Shown here piece after piece: positions 43,248 to 54,716 of a stretch of DNA of 64,000 nucleotides. Within the stretch, counting starts at the first letter, position 1, and every line of letters begins with the position of its first letter. Made by a program: the position numbers and the translations under genes. The notes under the pieces were generated by a model. It was not told the origin of the DNA and ran no database searches. It saw only the letters and a program-made list of their open reading frames with translations. Source of the stretch: Blastocladiella emersonii ATCC 22665 (lineage: Eukaryota; Blastocladiomycota; Blastocladiomycetes; Blastocladiales; Blastocladiaceae); contig JANHCV010000005.1 in the NCBI GenBank assembly GCA_025594325.1, positions 1,701,501 to 1,765,500 on the forward strand, in the 5' to 3' direction.

Positions 43248-46200
43248 CTAGCGACCAGCCGCGGCCTCGCTCTTGATCGCACGGCGGAACGGGCTCATGG
43301 CCGGCGACACGGGCTGCGCGACCCCGGATCCCTTGTCAACACCCGGCGATACCGCGTCCACGTCGTCGACAACGATCGTGGCGTCGGCCGAGGCCGCGAG
43401 CGACCGCTGCGACACGACCATGCGGTCGATGATCTTGAGGTCGGGCTCGAACCCGTCGAGGCCGTTCAGCCAGAACGTCTCCATGGTGCCCTTGCCCTTG
43501 ACGGGCACCTCGCCGCGGCGCTCGAGGTGGAACCGGGCGGCGGCGGTCGCGTCGGCGAGGCGCGAGTGCGCGGCGGCGGACAGGTGGATGCGGCTCGGCT
43601 CGCCCGTCGACTTCATGCGCGACGCCGTGTTGACCGTGTCGCCGAACAGGCAGTACCGCGGGCACTTGTTGCCGACGACGCCGGCCACGACGGGGCCCGA
43701 GTGAATCCCGACCTTGAGCTTGAGCTCGAGGTCCGGGTTCGACCGGAGCCGAATCTTGGTGATGGCGCGCGAAAAGTGCAGCGCGAGCTTGGCGATTTCG
43801 GCGGCGTGGTCGACGGTCGGGTCCGGCACCCCCGACACGCACACGTACGAGTCGCCGATCGTCTCGACCTTGTACACGTTGTAGCCCAGGGTGATCTCGT
43901 CGAAAACGCAGTACAGCGTGTCGAGCAGGTCGACGACGTCGAGCGCCGACGCGGTGCTGGCGAGCTCGCCGAACCCCTCGATCTCCGTGAACATGATGGT
44001 CGCGTCGTCAAACGACTCGGGCGGGACCACCTCGCCGCGGATCATGCGCGGCGCGATCGACCGCGGGAGCATCGAGTGGATCAGGTCCGCCGACTTGGAC
44101 CGCTCGCGCGCGAGCTGCTGGATCAGCGCCTCCATCTTGACGCGTTTGCGCTCGGCCTCGCGGTGGTTGGCCTCGCGCGCCGCCACCTCCTCGGTCAGGT
44201 CGCGCACGATCGCCGTGAACAGGTGCATGTCGTTCTCCTTGACCTCGGAAATCGACAGGTGCAGTGGGAAGTTGGTCCCGTCGCGCTTGCGGCCCGTCAC
44301 GGTGCGCCCGTGCCCGAGCGTGTACGTCTCCGAGGTCAGGTAGGTCGCGAGCTTGTCCATCTGGTCAATGTTCTCGGGCTGCAGCATGGCCACGTTGCGC
44401 CCGAGCACCTCGCCCGCCGCGTACCCGAAGATGGTCTCGGCGCGCGCGTTGAACCGCGTCAACACGCCGAGCGGTGTGATGTTGATGATCCCGTCGCCGA
44501 CCGTCTCGAGCACCGAGTTGAGCGTCTTGCGCTCCATGAGCATCTTGTGCTCGGCCTGCAGGATGTTCTCCTCCATGGCGGCCTCCTTCTCCTGCTTCGC
44601 GCGCAGCTGGTCGAGCTCGTCGACCTGGCCCTTCTTGAGCTGCCCGGCGCGCGCCTTCTGCGCGCCCTTGAGGTCCTGCACCTGCGCCGCGATCGTCGAC
44701 TCGAGCCGCGCGATATCGGCCGCGTGCTGGCATTCCTGCTCGCGCACCTGCACCGCGTGGTGCGCGCGCAGGTCCGCCAGGTCGCGCCGCATCCGCTCGA
44801 GCGCCTGCTGCAGCCGCTCCTTCTCCTCGTGCGCGACGCGGTCGGTGCCCGGCCCCGCGAGCGGCGACGACGCGGAATGCGGCGACTGCCCCGCCTTGCT
44901 GCCGCCCGACGCGCCCGTGTACCCGCTGACGTTGGCCTCGTGCAGGATCGGCGGCGGGACGGGCGCCGCGCCGTCGTCGGCGTGGATCACGTCGCTCAAG
45001 ATGTTGGGCATGAGCGGGATCGGCGGTGCCTTCGGGTTCGGGTCGATGACGCGGTGGTTCGGAATGTCGAGGAACCGCGTGATGGTGGTCTGCGGGTCCA
45101 TGTACAGCGACGTGTTGGCGACGCGCGGGTCCGGGTCGTTGAAGAAGGTGGCGTCGAGCCCGGACTCGCGCTTGAGGACCACCTTCCACTTGGAGATGCG
45201 CGCCCACCGCAGCTGGTCCTGGCGCGCGCGCACCGAGTCGGCCGCGGCCTTGTGGCGCGCCGCGACGCCCGCCATGTACTCGGCGTGCTTGAGCTGCAGG
45301 GTGACGCCCTTGAGCTGGAACTCGAGGAGGCGGATCGCCGCCTTGGACCGCTGGACCTCGCGGCGGTGCAGCTCCTGCATCTCCATAGCCTCGCGCGCCT
45401 TGGTCGCCTTGAGCGTGTGCGACTCCTCGAGCGCCTTGATCTGCAGGTCGAACATCTCCTTCATCTGGCGGATCTCGAGCGACTGCGTGTCGCGGCGCTG
45501 CTCCGACTTCTTCTTGTCAAAAGCCTTGAAGTGGTTGATGCGGAACTGGAAGTCCTTGATGCGCTCTTGGCGCGCCTCGACCGACAGGTGCGCCGTCTCG
45601 AGGTTGAAAAGCTTGCGCTTGTCGTTGAGCTCGCGCTCCGACGCCTGCGAAAACTTCTTGCGCTTCTTGGTGTGGCGCGCTTCGACCTGCTGCAGGTACT
45701 CCTCGAACGCCTGGCGGTGATCGTCCAGCATCGCCTTGACCTCGGCGTCGATGCACTGCGCCTTGTCCTGCTCCCTATACCCGCGCGCGACGATAAGTAT
45801 CAGTGGCGGTCCAAGGGCTTCAAGCACGGCGCAAAGGAGGAGAACACGTACTGGATGATGATATCGCAGTTTTTGGCCGTAAAGTTCATGTTGGCCTGCA
45901 GCACCTGGCCGCGCTGGCGCGCCTCGCGCGACTCCAGGATGGCCTTGAAGGCGCGGTGCTCGCGCTGGATCTCCTGGTCCTGGCGCGCACGGAGGCGGAG
46001 GAGCTCCTTCTCGTCCTGCTTGGCGAAGAAGGCCATCTCGGTCTACACGCGGTGTGAGTGAGCGGGGTCGGACGCGGTACAAGTTCGCGAGGCGTACCTT
46101 CTCGAGACTCGAAACCATGCCCGCGGTGATCCGGACCTCCATCTTGTTGAGGTCCGTGCGGAGCCCGTCGAACAGGCCCTTGACCGTGCTGTTCAGGTTG

Positions 46201-46645
46201 AGCCGGAACTCCTTGGTCGCATCGTTGCCGAGATTGGGCGAAACCGCGCGGCCCGCCTTGGCCTTGACCGAGTCGCCGCCCGTCACGGCACCGAAATCCG
46301 AGGCGGACTCGTCGGGACCGTCGCTGGCCGAGTCATCATCGTCGTCGTCGGACGCGATGCCGTGGTCCCAGTTCCCACCGCCGCTGTTGCCGCGCGGCAG
46401 GTCGTCGGACGACTGCCCAGCGGACCCCGAGCCGGACCCAGTCGCGGGCATGCCGAGGTTGGCCAGGGCCGCGTTCTCGGTGGCACCGACGCTGAACGTC
46501 GGCCTACACGCGGGACGCGGGACGCGAGACGGGTGAGGGATGGCCGGATCGAGGCCGGCGGCGAGACGCAACCGTACTTGAAGTTGCCGCTCTTGCGGGC
46601 GCCGGGCTTGGACAGGCCGCCGGGGACGGGTTTCGGCTGCGACAT
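43248..46645 (-). CDS. Coiled-coil, PAS and class III guanylyl cyclase protein
   Basis: Exons 46578-46645, 46098-46503, 45852-46042 and 43248-45774; introns 55-77 nt. 1063 residues, no membrane helix. It would make cGMP in the cytosol. Residues about 160-620 are mainly coiled coil (EYLQQVEARHTKKRKKFSQ and similar). PAS about 635-745 (VLETVGDGIINITPLGVL, then GRNVAMLQPE; no LOV cysteine). The cyclase domain spans about 800-985. KVETIGDSYVCVSG has the Glu and CPRYCLFGDTVNTASRM the Cys typical of GTP rather than ATP specificity, plus the NTASR catalytic Asn/Arg. The first metal site reads FTEIEGF where most family members have FxDIxGF, so Glu replaces Asp. PAS suggests sensory control. Confidence 0.9.
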
Positions 46646-47857
46646 GGCGTTCAAAGATGAGGGGATGGTGTGTGTGCGGGGATGGAGTGCCAGTCGTTCA
46701 AAAACGAGAGTGGATGCCGAGGATCGAGTGAGCACAAGAGGGCGTGCAGGCTTCCGCGCGAACGGGGAGAAACTATCGGGTGCGCGGCCGAGCAGCCGGC
46801 ATTTATCGCCTCCGCGCCTCGGCGCGTCCGATTGCGGCGGGTGGGCAGTGGGCGGCGGCGAGCACCGGCGCCATTTCCTTCCAGAAGCGTGCGAGACGCC
46901 CGCGTCGAACGCACAGGGGAAACTCTCGTTCGGTTCGCCGCTTGAGAAAACGGGTGCGCGGCCAGTCGGCCAGTCTGAGGCGTGTCGCAGCGGTGGGAGA
47001 CGGCGCACCAAGCATGACAAATCCCACCGGGCCTGAGTCAGCCCGAGAAGTGGGGTGGGAGACACGGAGGGTACCAAAACGCGTCGCAATTTAGCCTGGG
47101 ACGCGTTCGAGACGTGGGCGAGTCGGGTGTTCGTGCGGACGCGTCTCCCACCGCGTTGTTGATGTCTCGCACTCGTGCTTGTCTCGCAACTGGTAAACTA
47201 AGACGGGTCGCGTTGAGGGCACAGACACTTGCCGAAGCAGACTTTTGCGCTAGCGTGGCCGAAATAGCTTTCCAGCACGTGATATGAGCCGCGACGCGTC
47301 GCTTCGGACGCGTGTCGCAAACGCCACGTGTTTGTCGTGTTGCCCTGTCCAGCGCGCGATCCGGGTCGAGTTACAGGTTATCAGATTTGTGAGCATGAGT
47401 AGATGGCACTTTCGGTGTGTCGCTGTGGAGTCAAGGTGGGAGACTCGTTCGCCAACCATGACAAATCTCTCCCTCGGACTGAGTCGCTCGGTCAGCTTTG
47501 GGTGTCTTCGGGAGACAGCGGTGCATGTTCGCCAAAAACAAAGGCGGACCCGATACGCATCGCCGCTGTGGATTGCCCTCGATGGGTGCAGCCGGCTGCG
47601 ACGCGTTGCGCCACACACGTGACCAGATGCTTTCACTCATTTCTTCGCGCGCAACCTCCTAGTCTTCGGTCCAATCCTACGGGAGCTCATCTGCGCGCCT
47701 GCTTTGCGTTTAATGCAGGTTCAATCGGGTCAAGCACGCACATCAGTCCGTCCCCTCACAGCGCTCACTCATTTGGTTTCTCCTTGCGCGGTGACGGGGG
47801 AAGTAAGTCGAGCTTGGTGAGGCGAGTACAAAAGGCAAATGATGCAATGAAGTGTAT
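46646..47857. other. 1.2-kb region upstream of the guanylyl cyclase
   Basis: No supported gene. Several ACGCGT boxes (around 47100, 47136, 47294 and 47308) suggest regulatory sequence. Otherwise featureless. Confidence 0.4.
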
Positions 47858-48346
47858 CTATTTCGCAAAGCACCGCTCGAGCTCCAAGAAGTTGCTGAAG
47901 AACCCAAGCACCGCGTTCCCGATCGTCTTGACCAGATCGCCGTCCACCTCGCCAACGTTCTCGCCGACATAGTCCATGACACCATTCGCGCCTTCGCCGC
48001 CGAGCACCTGGCCAGCGTTGTAGATGTGGTTAACCGTGCCAAGCCCGGGAACGAAGTCGCCCACGAGCTTGAGCAGCGTCTCGCCCACACTCGCTGTCTC
48101 CGCGGACGTGATGACACCGTCGGCCAGCACCTTGTTGATCCCGGCGCCAAAGTTGAGCGCCGTCCACGCGGTCATGCCCGTGCCGATGGCGGCGCCGAGC
48201 GCGGCTAGCTTGCTGACCTTGCGCTCCGAGACCTTGCGGTGGCCGTCGCTCCCGATGATGATGTGCGACGACTTGTGCTTCTTGAGGCACTTGATCGGAC
48301 ACCGCAACCCGGACTCCACGTAGTGGCCGGAGAACTTGAACTTCAT
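47858..48346 (-). CDS. Small Gly-rich hypothetical protein
   Basis: 162 residues from ATG 48346 (MKFKFSGHYVESGL). The first 45 residues are basic and contain two close Cys (GLRCPIKCLKKHKSSH). They are followed by an amphipathic, Gly/Ala-rich stretch (LAALGAAIGTGMTAWTALNF) and Gly-punctuated helices (LLKLVGDFVPGLGTVNHIY, later VKTIGNAVLGFFSN). No signal peptide. I do not recognise it. Gly-zipper-like spacing may mean membrane association or oligomerisation. No other ORF competes in this stretch, and the codon use is like the neighbours, so I judge it real. Confidence 0.55.
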   Translation of the reverse strand: MKFKFSGHYVESGLRCPIKCLKKHKSSHIIIGSDGHRKVSERKVSKLAALGAAIGTGMTAWTALNFGAGINKVLADGVITSAETASVGETLLKLVGDFVPGLGTVNHIYNAGQVLGGEGANGVMDYVGENVGEVDGDLVKTIGNAVLGFFSNFLELERCFAK

Positions 48347-49089
48347 GATTGAGTGAGTGTAGGCGACGAGCCAGTGGGAGTCGGAGGGAGGGGAAGTGCA
48401 AGGCAGCTTGTGCAACGGGTCGCGGATGGTGAGGCACGCTGATCCGAGCGGGAGGCGCGCCGACGCTTTATAGGGGCTGAGTCGCGGGCGCCGCTCTCGG
48501 AAACGCGTCGCCAGCTCGAGCTGTGCAGTTTGGGAAGGGTCTTGCCCCGGAATTAGAGCGGCCGAAGCTCAGGGGAAGCGGGGTGAACCAGGGTGCCCAC
48601 CAGATTGCACCGGCCTCTCAGCCCCGCGCCAGACTTCGCCGTGTTCTCCGCACCCCGCGAACGTGTTCTTTCGAGATCGCCCCGTGGTTCTGGTTCTTTC
48701 CTGCCCGACCGGTTTCCGTGACCCGAACTCGAGCCGCTGCCGCATCCGCAGCACGTTCTGACCGCAGTCCGCAGTCCGCGGCGCGCAGCCCGCACCCCGC
48801 AGCCACGACATGTGCCTTGGAGATCGCGGACGTGCCGTTGCGGCCATCGGCGTGTCCCAAGCGGGTCCTCTCGTACGGGCAACCAGTACACCCAACCTCG
48901 CGTCGCGAGCGAGAGCGCGGGACGCGTCGGGAAATCATGTGACGGTCAGCTGAGCGGCGAGGTTTGACCGCCGCCCTTTTTGCTTCAGCCACGCGCGCGT
49001 CGCTTTTCGCCCTGCCGCTCTCTCAGCGCCGATCGCAGCGAATGAATCCGGCCATAAGTGCCTGCAACGGCTAAGAAACACGCACCGCA
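48347..49089. promoter_or_regulatory. Divergent upstream region of the small Gly-rich gene and AP-3 beta
   Basis: 743 bp. Holds GACGCGTC 48921-48928 with CATGTG 48936-48941, a variant of the bipartite module, about 150-170 bp before the AP-3 beta ATG. Confidence 0.4.
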
Positions 49090-51573
49090 ATGACATCGCT
49101 CTTCTCGCGCGCCGCGACCGTGGTGCAGACGGCGGCGCGGCTGTCGGCCGACGTCATGGAGCGCGCCAAGGACTCGCTGCCGGGCGTCACCCACGCCATC
49201 ACCGCGCGGACTGCTCCGGGCACGAGCGCCGAGCGGATCGAGACGCTGCTCGACTCGCGCTTCGACGTCGAGAAGCTCGAGGGCCTGCGCGCCGTGCTGC
49301 AGCTCATGTCGCAGCCGCCCGCCGCCGCACCCGCCTCGTCATCCTCGTCGCCCGACGCCGACGCGGCCTCCCACTACTTTGCCCACGTCGTCAAGAACGC
49401 CGTCAACGCAAACCCGGAGCTCCGCCGCCACGTCTACGCCTACGTCGCCGTCTACGCCACGGCGCACCCGGACCTCGCCCTGCTGTGCATCAACGCCCTG
49501 CAGCGCGACCTCGCCGACCCGAACCCCGCCACGCGCGCGCTCGCCCTCCGCACGCTCGCCGCCATCCACCTCGGCCCCGTCGTGCCCGTCGTCTCGGCTG
49601 CGCTCCTGACCGCGAGCAAGGACATCAGCCCGCTCGTCCGCAAGACGGCCGCGCTCGCCGTCGCCCGCGTCGCGCCCGCCATCGACCCGGATAACGTCGC
49701 CGACCTGCTCGACGCGTTCCTCAACGACCGCGAGCCGGGCGTCGCGGGCGCCGCCGTCCAGGCCCTCGTCGCTATCGACCCGCGCCCCGAGTCTCTCGCG
49801 TGCCTCCACCCACACTACCGTCGCCTGTGCGACCTTGTTGTCGGTATGGACCACGTCGCCCAGGCCGCTACCCTCAACGCGCTGCTCAAGTACGCGCGCG
49901 CGTTCCTGCCGCCACCCGCCGCGCTGATGCTCGGTGCCACCGCGCCCGCCAAGGGCAAGACCAAGGTGGGCGCCGCAGTTGCAGCGGACCCGGACCTCGA
50001 GCTCCTGTGGCAGGCCGCCGCAGCGCTGCGCGGCTCCTCGCACGCGCCCGTCCTGTACGCCGCGGCGACGATCCTTTCGACGACCGCGACGCCCGAGTAC
50101 CGCGGGGACCTCGTCGACGCCCTCGTCCTCCTCGTCGCCGCGCACCCGGTCGCGCAGCTGCCCGCGCTGCACCTCGCCCTCGCGTACGCGCAGTCGTACC
50201 CGTCGGACCTGCGCCCGCACCTGTCCCTGTTCCGCATTTCGGGCGCCGACGCCGAGCCCGTACGCGCGCTGAAACTGCGGGTGCAGGTCGCGCTGCTGAG
50301 CGACGCGACGGCGCCCACGGTGCTCGGCGACCTACGCCACGCCATCTACGCGGCCGAGTCGCCCGCAGCCGCCGCGCTGCTCGTCCAGCTCGCGAAACGC
50401 GCCGAGTGGCGCGACCGCGTGTTCCCGCACGTCCTCGAGCTGCTCACCCACCCGAACCCGCTGCTCGTTGCGCAGGCGATCGTCGCAGTCAAGTACCTCT
50501 TCGCGACGACATCGGGCGCCGCCGTGTTGGCGGAACTCGACACGATGCGCGCGCGCGTCCTCACCGAGCTCGTCCGCGTGCTCCCGGATTGCACCCACGC
50601 CGCCGCCAAGGCCACGCTGCTGTACCTGTGTGGCCTGCACCTCGCCACCTCGCCGCTCGTCCGCCGCCTCCTCCCGGACCTCCTCCGCATCACGGCGCTC
50701 TCGTTCAACGCCGACGCTGACGCCGTCAAGTTCACGGCGCTCGCGCTCGCTGGCAAGGCGAAAGCCGCGACGCACCCGGACCCGCGCGTCGCGCAGCTCG
50801 CCGAGTACATTCTCGCGCTCGGCCGTGCCGCCGCCGCTGTCGAGGTCCGCGAGAAGACTCGCCTGCTCGACGCCGTCCTCGACCCCGCGCGCCCGCACGT
50901 CGATGGGGTCCGGCCCATCGACCTGATCCTCGGCCCACACGCGCTCACTGCGGCGACAAAGAAGTCCTCGAGCACCACCGCCTCGTCGTCAACCGCGCGC
51001 GGCCCGCTCGACCCCGCCCTCGGTCCCTGGACGCCCATCATCGCGACCGACGCACACGTCCGCGACCCGCCACCCGCCCCCGCCGCGCCTACCGTCGCCC
51101 AGCCCCGCGCCCGCTCGCCGTCCCCCGCAACTGCCGCCGGGTACCGCGTCCCGCTCCCGCGCTCGCGCAGCGTGTCGCCCGTCCGCCCCGCGCTCGTGCC
51201 CGGCGCGCTCAGCGCCGCGGCGTCAAGCCACCACTACGTGGTGAACGAGTCCCGCGAGGAGGCGGCCAACCGCGAAGCTCGCGCGGCGAGGCAGGCGCAG
51301 CTCGAGGCGTTCCTTGGCGGTGATTCGGACGAGGAGGACGAGGACGGGGTAGAGGGCAGTGAAGAGGAGGTGAGCGGCGCGGATCTGATCGAGGATCTGC
51401 TGATGCAGGCCGGGTTCGACGACGATGATGACGACGACGAGGAAGAGGAGGAAGTAGCGGACGAGGTCGACGTCGCTGCGGAATCGGGTTCCCCTGCTGC
51501 TGTAGCCGCTGGTGAGCCGGCGGGTGCGGACGGGTTCCTGTTGACGCTTCCAGCCGAGAACGTGTGGAAGTAG
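49090..51573 (+). CDS. APL6: AP-3 adaptor complex beta subunit
   Basis: 827 residues, single exon. AP-3 sorts cargo from Golgi/endosomes to the vacuole. The adaptin N-terminal armadillo solenoid spans about residues 50-600: LDSRFDVEKLEGLRAVLQLM, HPDLALLCINALQRDLADP, PATRALALRTLAAIHL, SPLVRKTAALAVARVAPAID. A Pro-rich hinge follows near 660-720, then an acidic tail (DSDEEDEDGVEGSEEEV and a run of Asp/Glu) typical of beta-3 hinges. Length is close to yeast Apl6 (about 809) and lacks the ear domain of animal beta-3. A decayed partial copy lies just downstream. Confidence 0.88.
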   Translation: MTSLFSRAATVVQTAARLSADVMERAKDSLPGVTHAITARTAPGTSAERIETLLDSRFDVEKLEGLRAVLQLMSQPPAAAPASSSSSPDADAASHYFAHVVKNAVNANPELRRHVYAYVAVYATAHPDLALLCINALQRDLADPNPATRALALRTLAAIHLGPVVPVVSAALLTASKDISPLVRKTAALAVARVAPAIDPDNVADLLDAFLNDREPGVAGAAVQALVAIDPRPESLACLHPHYRRLCDLVVGMDHVAQAATLNALLKYARAFLPPPAALMLGATAPAKGKTKVGAAVAADPDLELLWQAAAALRGSSHAPVLYAAATILSTTATPEYRGDLVDALVLLVAAHPVAQLPALHLALAYAQSYPSDLRPHLSLFRISGADAEPVRALKLRVQVALLSDATAPTVLGDLRHAIYAAESPAAAALLVQLAKRAEWRDRVFPHVLELLTHPNPLLVAQAIVAVKYLFATTSGAAVLAELDTMRARVLTELVRVLPDCTHAAAKATLLYLCGLHLATSPLVRRLLPDLLRITALSFNADADAVKFTALALAGKAKAATHPDPRVAQLAEYILALGRAAAAVEVREKTRLLDAVLDPARPHVDGVRPIDLILGPHALTAATKKSSSTTASSSTARGPLDPALGPWTPIIATDAHVRDPPPAPAAPTVAQPRARSPSPATAAGYRVPLPRSRSVSPVRPALVPGALSAAASSHHYVVNESREEAANREARAARQAQLEAFLGGDSDEEDEDGVEGSEEEVSGADLIEDLLMQAGFDDDDDDDEEEEEVADEVDVAAESGSPAAVAAGEPAGADGFLLTLPAENVWK

Positions 51574-51637
51574 CATTTGTTCGGCCAGCGTGAATAGACA
51601 TGATTTTCACTTATTCGACCACGATGCGCTGAGAGGA

Positions 51638-51990
51638 CATGCTGCTGCGGTCATGCAGCTTGCACCTCGCGGCCGCGCCGCTCGTCTGCCACCTGCTCCC
51701 TGGACCTCCTCTGCATCACGACGCCGTCCTTCAACGTCGACGCCGACGGGATTAAACTTACGGCGCTCGCCCTCGCCGCGAAAGCCAAGGCCGCGGCCAG
51801 GGGCCGGCGACTAGCCTAGCAGGGCCGCGGCGTAGCTGGACCCTCGCGTCCGCCAGCGCGTCGCGCAGCTCGCCGAGCACATTCTCGCGCTTGGCCGCTC
51901 CGCCACCGCCGTCGAAGTCCGCGAGAAGGCGCGACTCCTTGACGTCGTACTCGACCCAACGCACCCGCACATCAACGGGGTCCTGCTGAC
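51638..51990 (+). pseudogene. Decayed partial duplicate of the AP-3 beta gene
   Basis: This stretch aligns with about 50611-50925 of the AP-3 beta coding sequence in the same order. Examples are CTGCACCTCGCC against TTGCACCTCGCG, CAGCTCGCCGAGTACATTCT against CAGCTCGCCGAGCACATTCT, and GTCCGCGAGAAG in both. It contains stops, small insertions (around 51800-51845) and no continuous frame. A tandem partial duplication starting 65 bp after the parent stop. Confidence 0.8.
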
Positions 51991-52047
51991 GGCGAGAATG
52001 CCCCCTTGCGGTAATCGCCGCCACGATCAAACGCGTCTTGCGGCGGT

Positions 52048-52072
52048 CACATGATAAATATCTCAACGCGTC
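52048..52072. promoter_or_regulatory. Orphan E-box/MCB-like module
   Basis: CACATG 52048-52053, GATAAATATCTC, then ACGCGTC 52066-52072. It lies between the AP-3 beta duplicate and the end of the F-box gene, with no gene start at the expected distance on either strand. Confidence 0.4.
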
Positions 52073-52153
52073 TCCGAGGTTCGACTCTGGCAGAAAATAA
52101 AGGCTCGAATAATTATTACCGCGTTTACATAGGAATGAGACCAACGCAATAGA

Positions 52154-54448
52154 TTAGAGGTGCTCCCCATAGACCTTCATGAAAGCGGGCCGAAGTACGG
52201 TGCGGGGCGCGAGGCGACGCAGCCCGGCGATAATTTCCTTGAGAAGCGAACTGCTCTGGTCCTCCTTTTCGAGGGCGACTCGGGTCACGAGCCCAACAAG
52301 CTCTTCAGTGGCAACGGCCCCGTCAAAAACGCCAGCCGGAAGGTAGTTCCACGCGGGAATGGCATCGCGCCCGCTTGGGTTTTCCACGAGAGCTTCGAAC
52401 AAGGCACGCGGATCGGCCGTCGCGAGAGCACGTCCGAGGCCGTGCACCGTGGCAGTCAAGTCGCACACACAGTCACACGAGTCGCGGGCCTTGGGGTCCT
52501 CTTCATACTGTAGATCGGACAATTCTGCGGTCCAGACGAGGCCAGACCAAACCTTTTGAGCAAGCGAGAAACCTATTGCCTCTGTGGGATTGATTGGGAA
52601 CGCGCCAAGTAAAATTGAAAGCGTGTCGCGCCAAATTTGTTGCCAAAAGAGCGGACAGTGGGTGCAAACGTGAAGGACAGGCAGAGCCTCGACCTCGGTC
52701 CGGGAAGCATCATGAACCCTGCCCAGCCGCGTAATTGCGTCTACCCTGTATGATTCAATCATCGAGTTGCGAAACTTGATTTCGCAGCCAGCGGCTCGGA
52801 TCATTTCAAGCGCCGGGTGGCGGGTCTGCAAGTTGGCTAGGACTCCCACAGCAAGACGTGCGAGATGCAACGATGTGCCCATCAAGGGCTTGTCTCGTTT
52901 CTTGGAGAGCCGTCGAAGGGTTATGGCAAGCAGGTCGAGCGGGTCGACAAGCATGGTGCCGCCAAGGAGGGGTCCGTACAGGTCAAAACCATACCCTGAT
53001 ATCCGATTCCTCTGGCTGATTTCGGAGAATGCATTGCATATTGCGTCAAGGTCGACGACACCAATGCTGAGGATGGAGGCCATGACGGCCTGGACATTTG
53101 CCCTCATTAGCACCGCGTCGCTGAAAACTACACAGTGGCTCCCCGGCGTTAGTATTTGGAGCTGTCCGAAGTGAACAACATGGCGACGCACCTTCCAGTA
53201 GCAGCGTGCTCCATTCTTGATCACTGCGCTGCTCTCTCAAAGCAGAAACGACGTCGTGGTTACCGCGCTCCAAGGCGACATGAAGGATTTCAAGCCGTGA
53301 ATGATCCCCAACGAGGTTGTGCGACAACAGAATGTGAAGATCGGCCAACGAAAGTGTGTCCGAGCGAAACCACTGCGAGAATCCCTTATCGACTTCATCG
53401 TGCAGCATGTGGTCAAGCGATCCGTTGATTTGCAATACCTCGATGTGGTTTGTGAGGAGGGGAATCAAGCAGCGCGGGCCGCGCGAAGCCGCGGCAATAC
53501 CGATCTGGCGCGGCACCAAGGTATCGCGCCAACCGTGGAAATGGAGCCAGAGAACAGCCTGGAGGAACTGGTCACAGTCGCTGCCATCACTGGCTGGATC
53601 TGCGCAATGCCTGAGCGCGGGGTCTCCAAGTCTGTCGGTGGACATGAGCTTGACGAGCACAGCTGTCATCGGTTTGTAACATTCGTTGAGTTCCAAGGTC
53701 TCAAGCGAGAATACTGCCAGTTGGCGATGGCAAAGAAACCAACGGCATCAGCAAGTCGGACAGGGAGAGGGGCAAGCTGTTCGCTCTCGTGCTGCAGGAA
53801 GCGGGGCAGCGTGAAGCCGTCCACGGTTGCGATAGCGCACCAGTGAGAAAGCTCCGTAACCATTTCGAACACGTCGGGGAAGGTCTCGAGCGCAGCAGCA
53901 AGAATTTGCTGAAGTAGGTGAACTCGGCCAGTCATGGCTGCTCCAAACAAGAGATGGAGAAAGCTCGGAAGCGCGTGAAACCGCATATGGTCGTTCGGTT
54001 GAGTACAGTAGCGCTTGATCTGATGCTCCAACGACTCCGCCTGCAATTGACCAAGATGGATCCGGCGCGAGAGACGGCGGGCATATGCGGCAAGAATCGC
54101 GGACTGGTGATTCCAATACGAGCCTTGAGGGAGCTGAGAAAGTAAGCTTGGGTCCATGCTGCGCAGCAGATAGTGGCCCGCAGTTCTGCTCGCATCAAAC
54201 CCGAAGCGGATGATCTCGAAGCCTCCCGCGTCTGAGGCACGCATCTGAAGCACAATGGGCCCAGTAATCTGGTCAACCCAGTGAAGCGTGACGCGAGTGT
54301 CGTGAGCCGAGTGGTAAAGACACGCCGAAGCTGTGCACAAGGTGGCACACGGCGCGGCAAGCGTGAGGACTTGCTCAAGGATCTCGGGCGGTAAACTCGC
54401 AAGAGTGGGCGGCCGAGGGCCTGCATCGCATTGCATGAGGTGCTTCAT
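52154..54448 (-). pseudogene. F-box protein gene with two apparent frameshifts
   Basis: ATG 54448 (MKHLMQCDAGPRPP), then an F-box-like motif LASLPPEILEQVLTLAAPCA. The first frame ends near 53690, where one base seems missing (QYSRL continues as ETLELNECYKPM in the next frame). The second runs to about 53200 (ILHVALERGNHDVVSALRE, ankyrin-like) and shifts again to a third frame (IKNGARCYWKVRRHVVHFG) that reaches the stop at 52154. All three parts look coding and total about 760 residues. It differs from the array family at 3-12 kb. Two single-base errors in the assembly would also explain it. Confidence 0.6.
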
Positions 54449-54534
54449 GGTGAGCTGTGATACCCGAGGAGGTAGAGGAGAGAGTACGGGTGAGAGGGGT
54501 CGGCGCGTCTGAGAAGCCTGCCCTCAAACTCGGT

Positions 54535-54556
54535 CACATGATAAAAAATCGCGCTC
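54535..54556 (-). promoter_or_regulatory. Degenerate bipartite module, F-box gene
   Basis: CACATG 54535-54540 begins 87 bp from ATG 54448, followed by GATAAAAAA and TCGCGCTC (54549-54556), a decayed form of the module seen before the LRR genes. Confidence 0.4.
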
Positions 54557-54716
54557 AAGCGGCTCGCGGGTCGCGAGCGTGCTCGCGCTGCCGTGCCGGT
54601 ACAATCAGCCTGTTTATGTCCACGTAACATGCTCAAGAAATTGAGAGTCAGAAGTGAACCTGAACAATTTCTCTAATCAGAGCAGAAACAAAACAAACAA
54701 AGCGCGAGTCTGTGGC

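Noticed and set aside
43527-46061. 844-codon plus-strand ORF opposite the guanylyl cyclase
   Set aside because: Antisense shadow with biased composition. It crosses the spliced introns of a clearly recognised gene.
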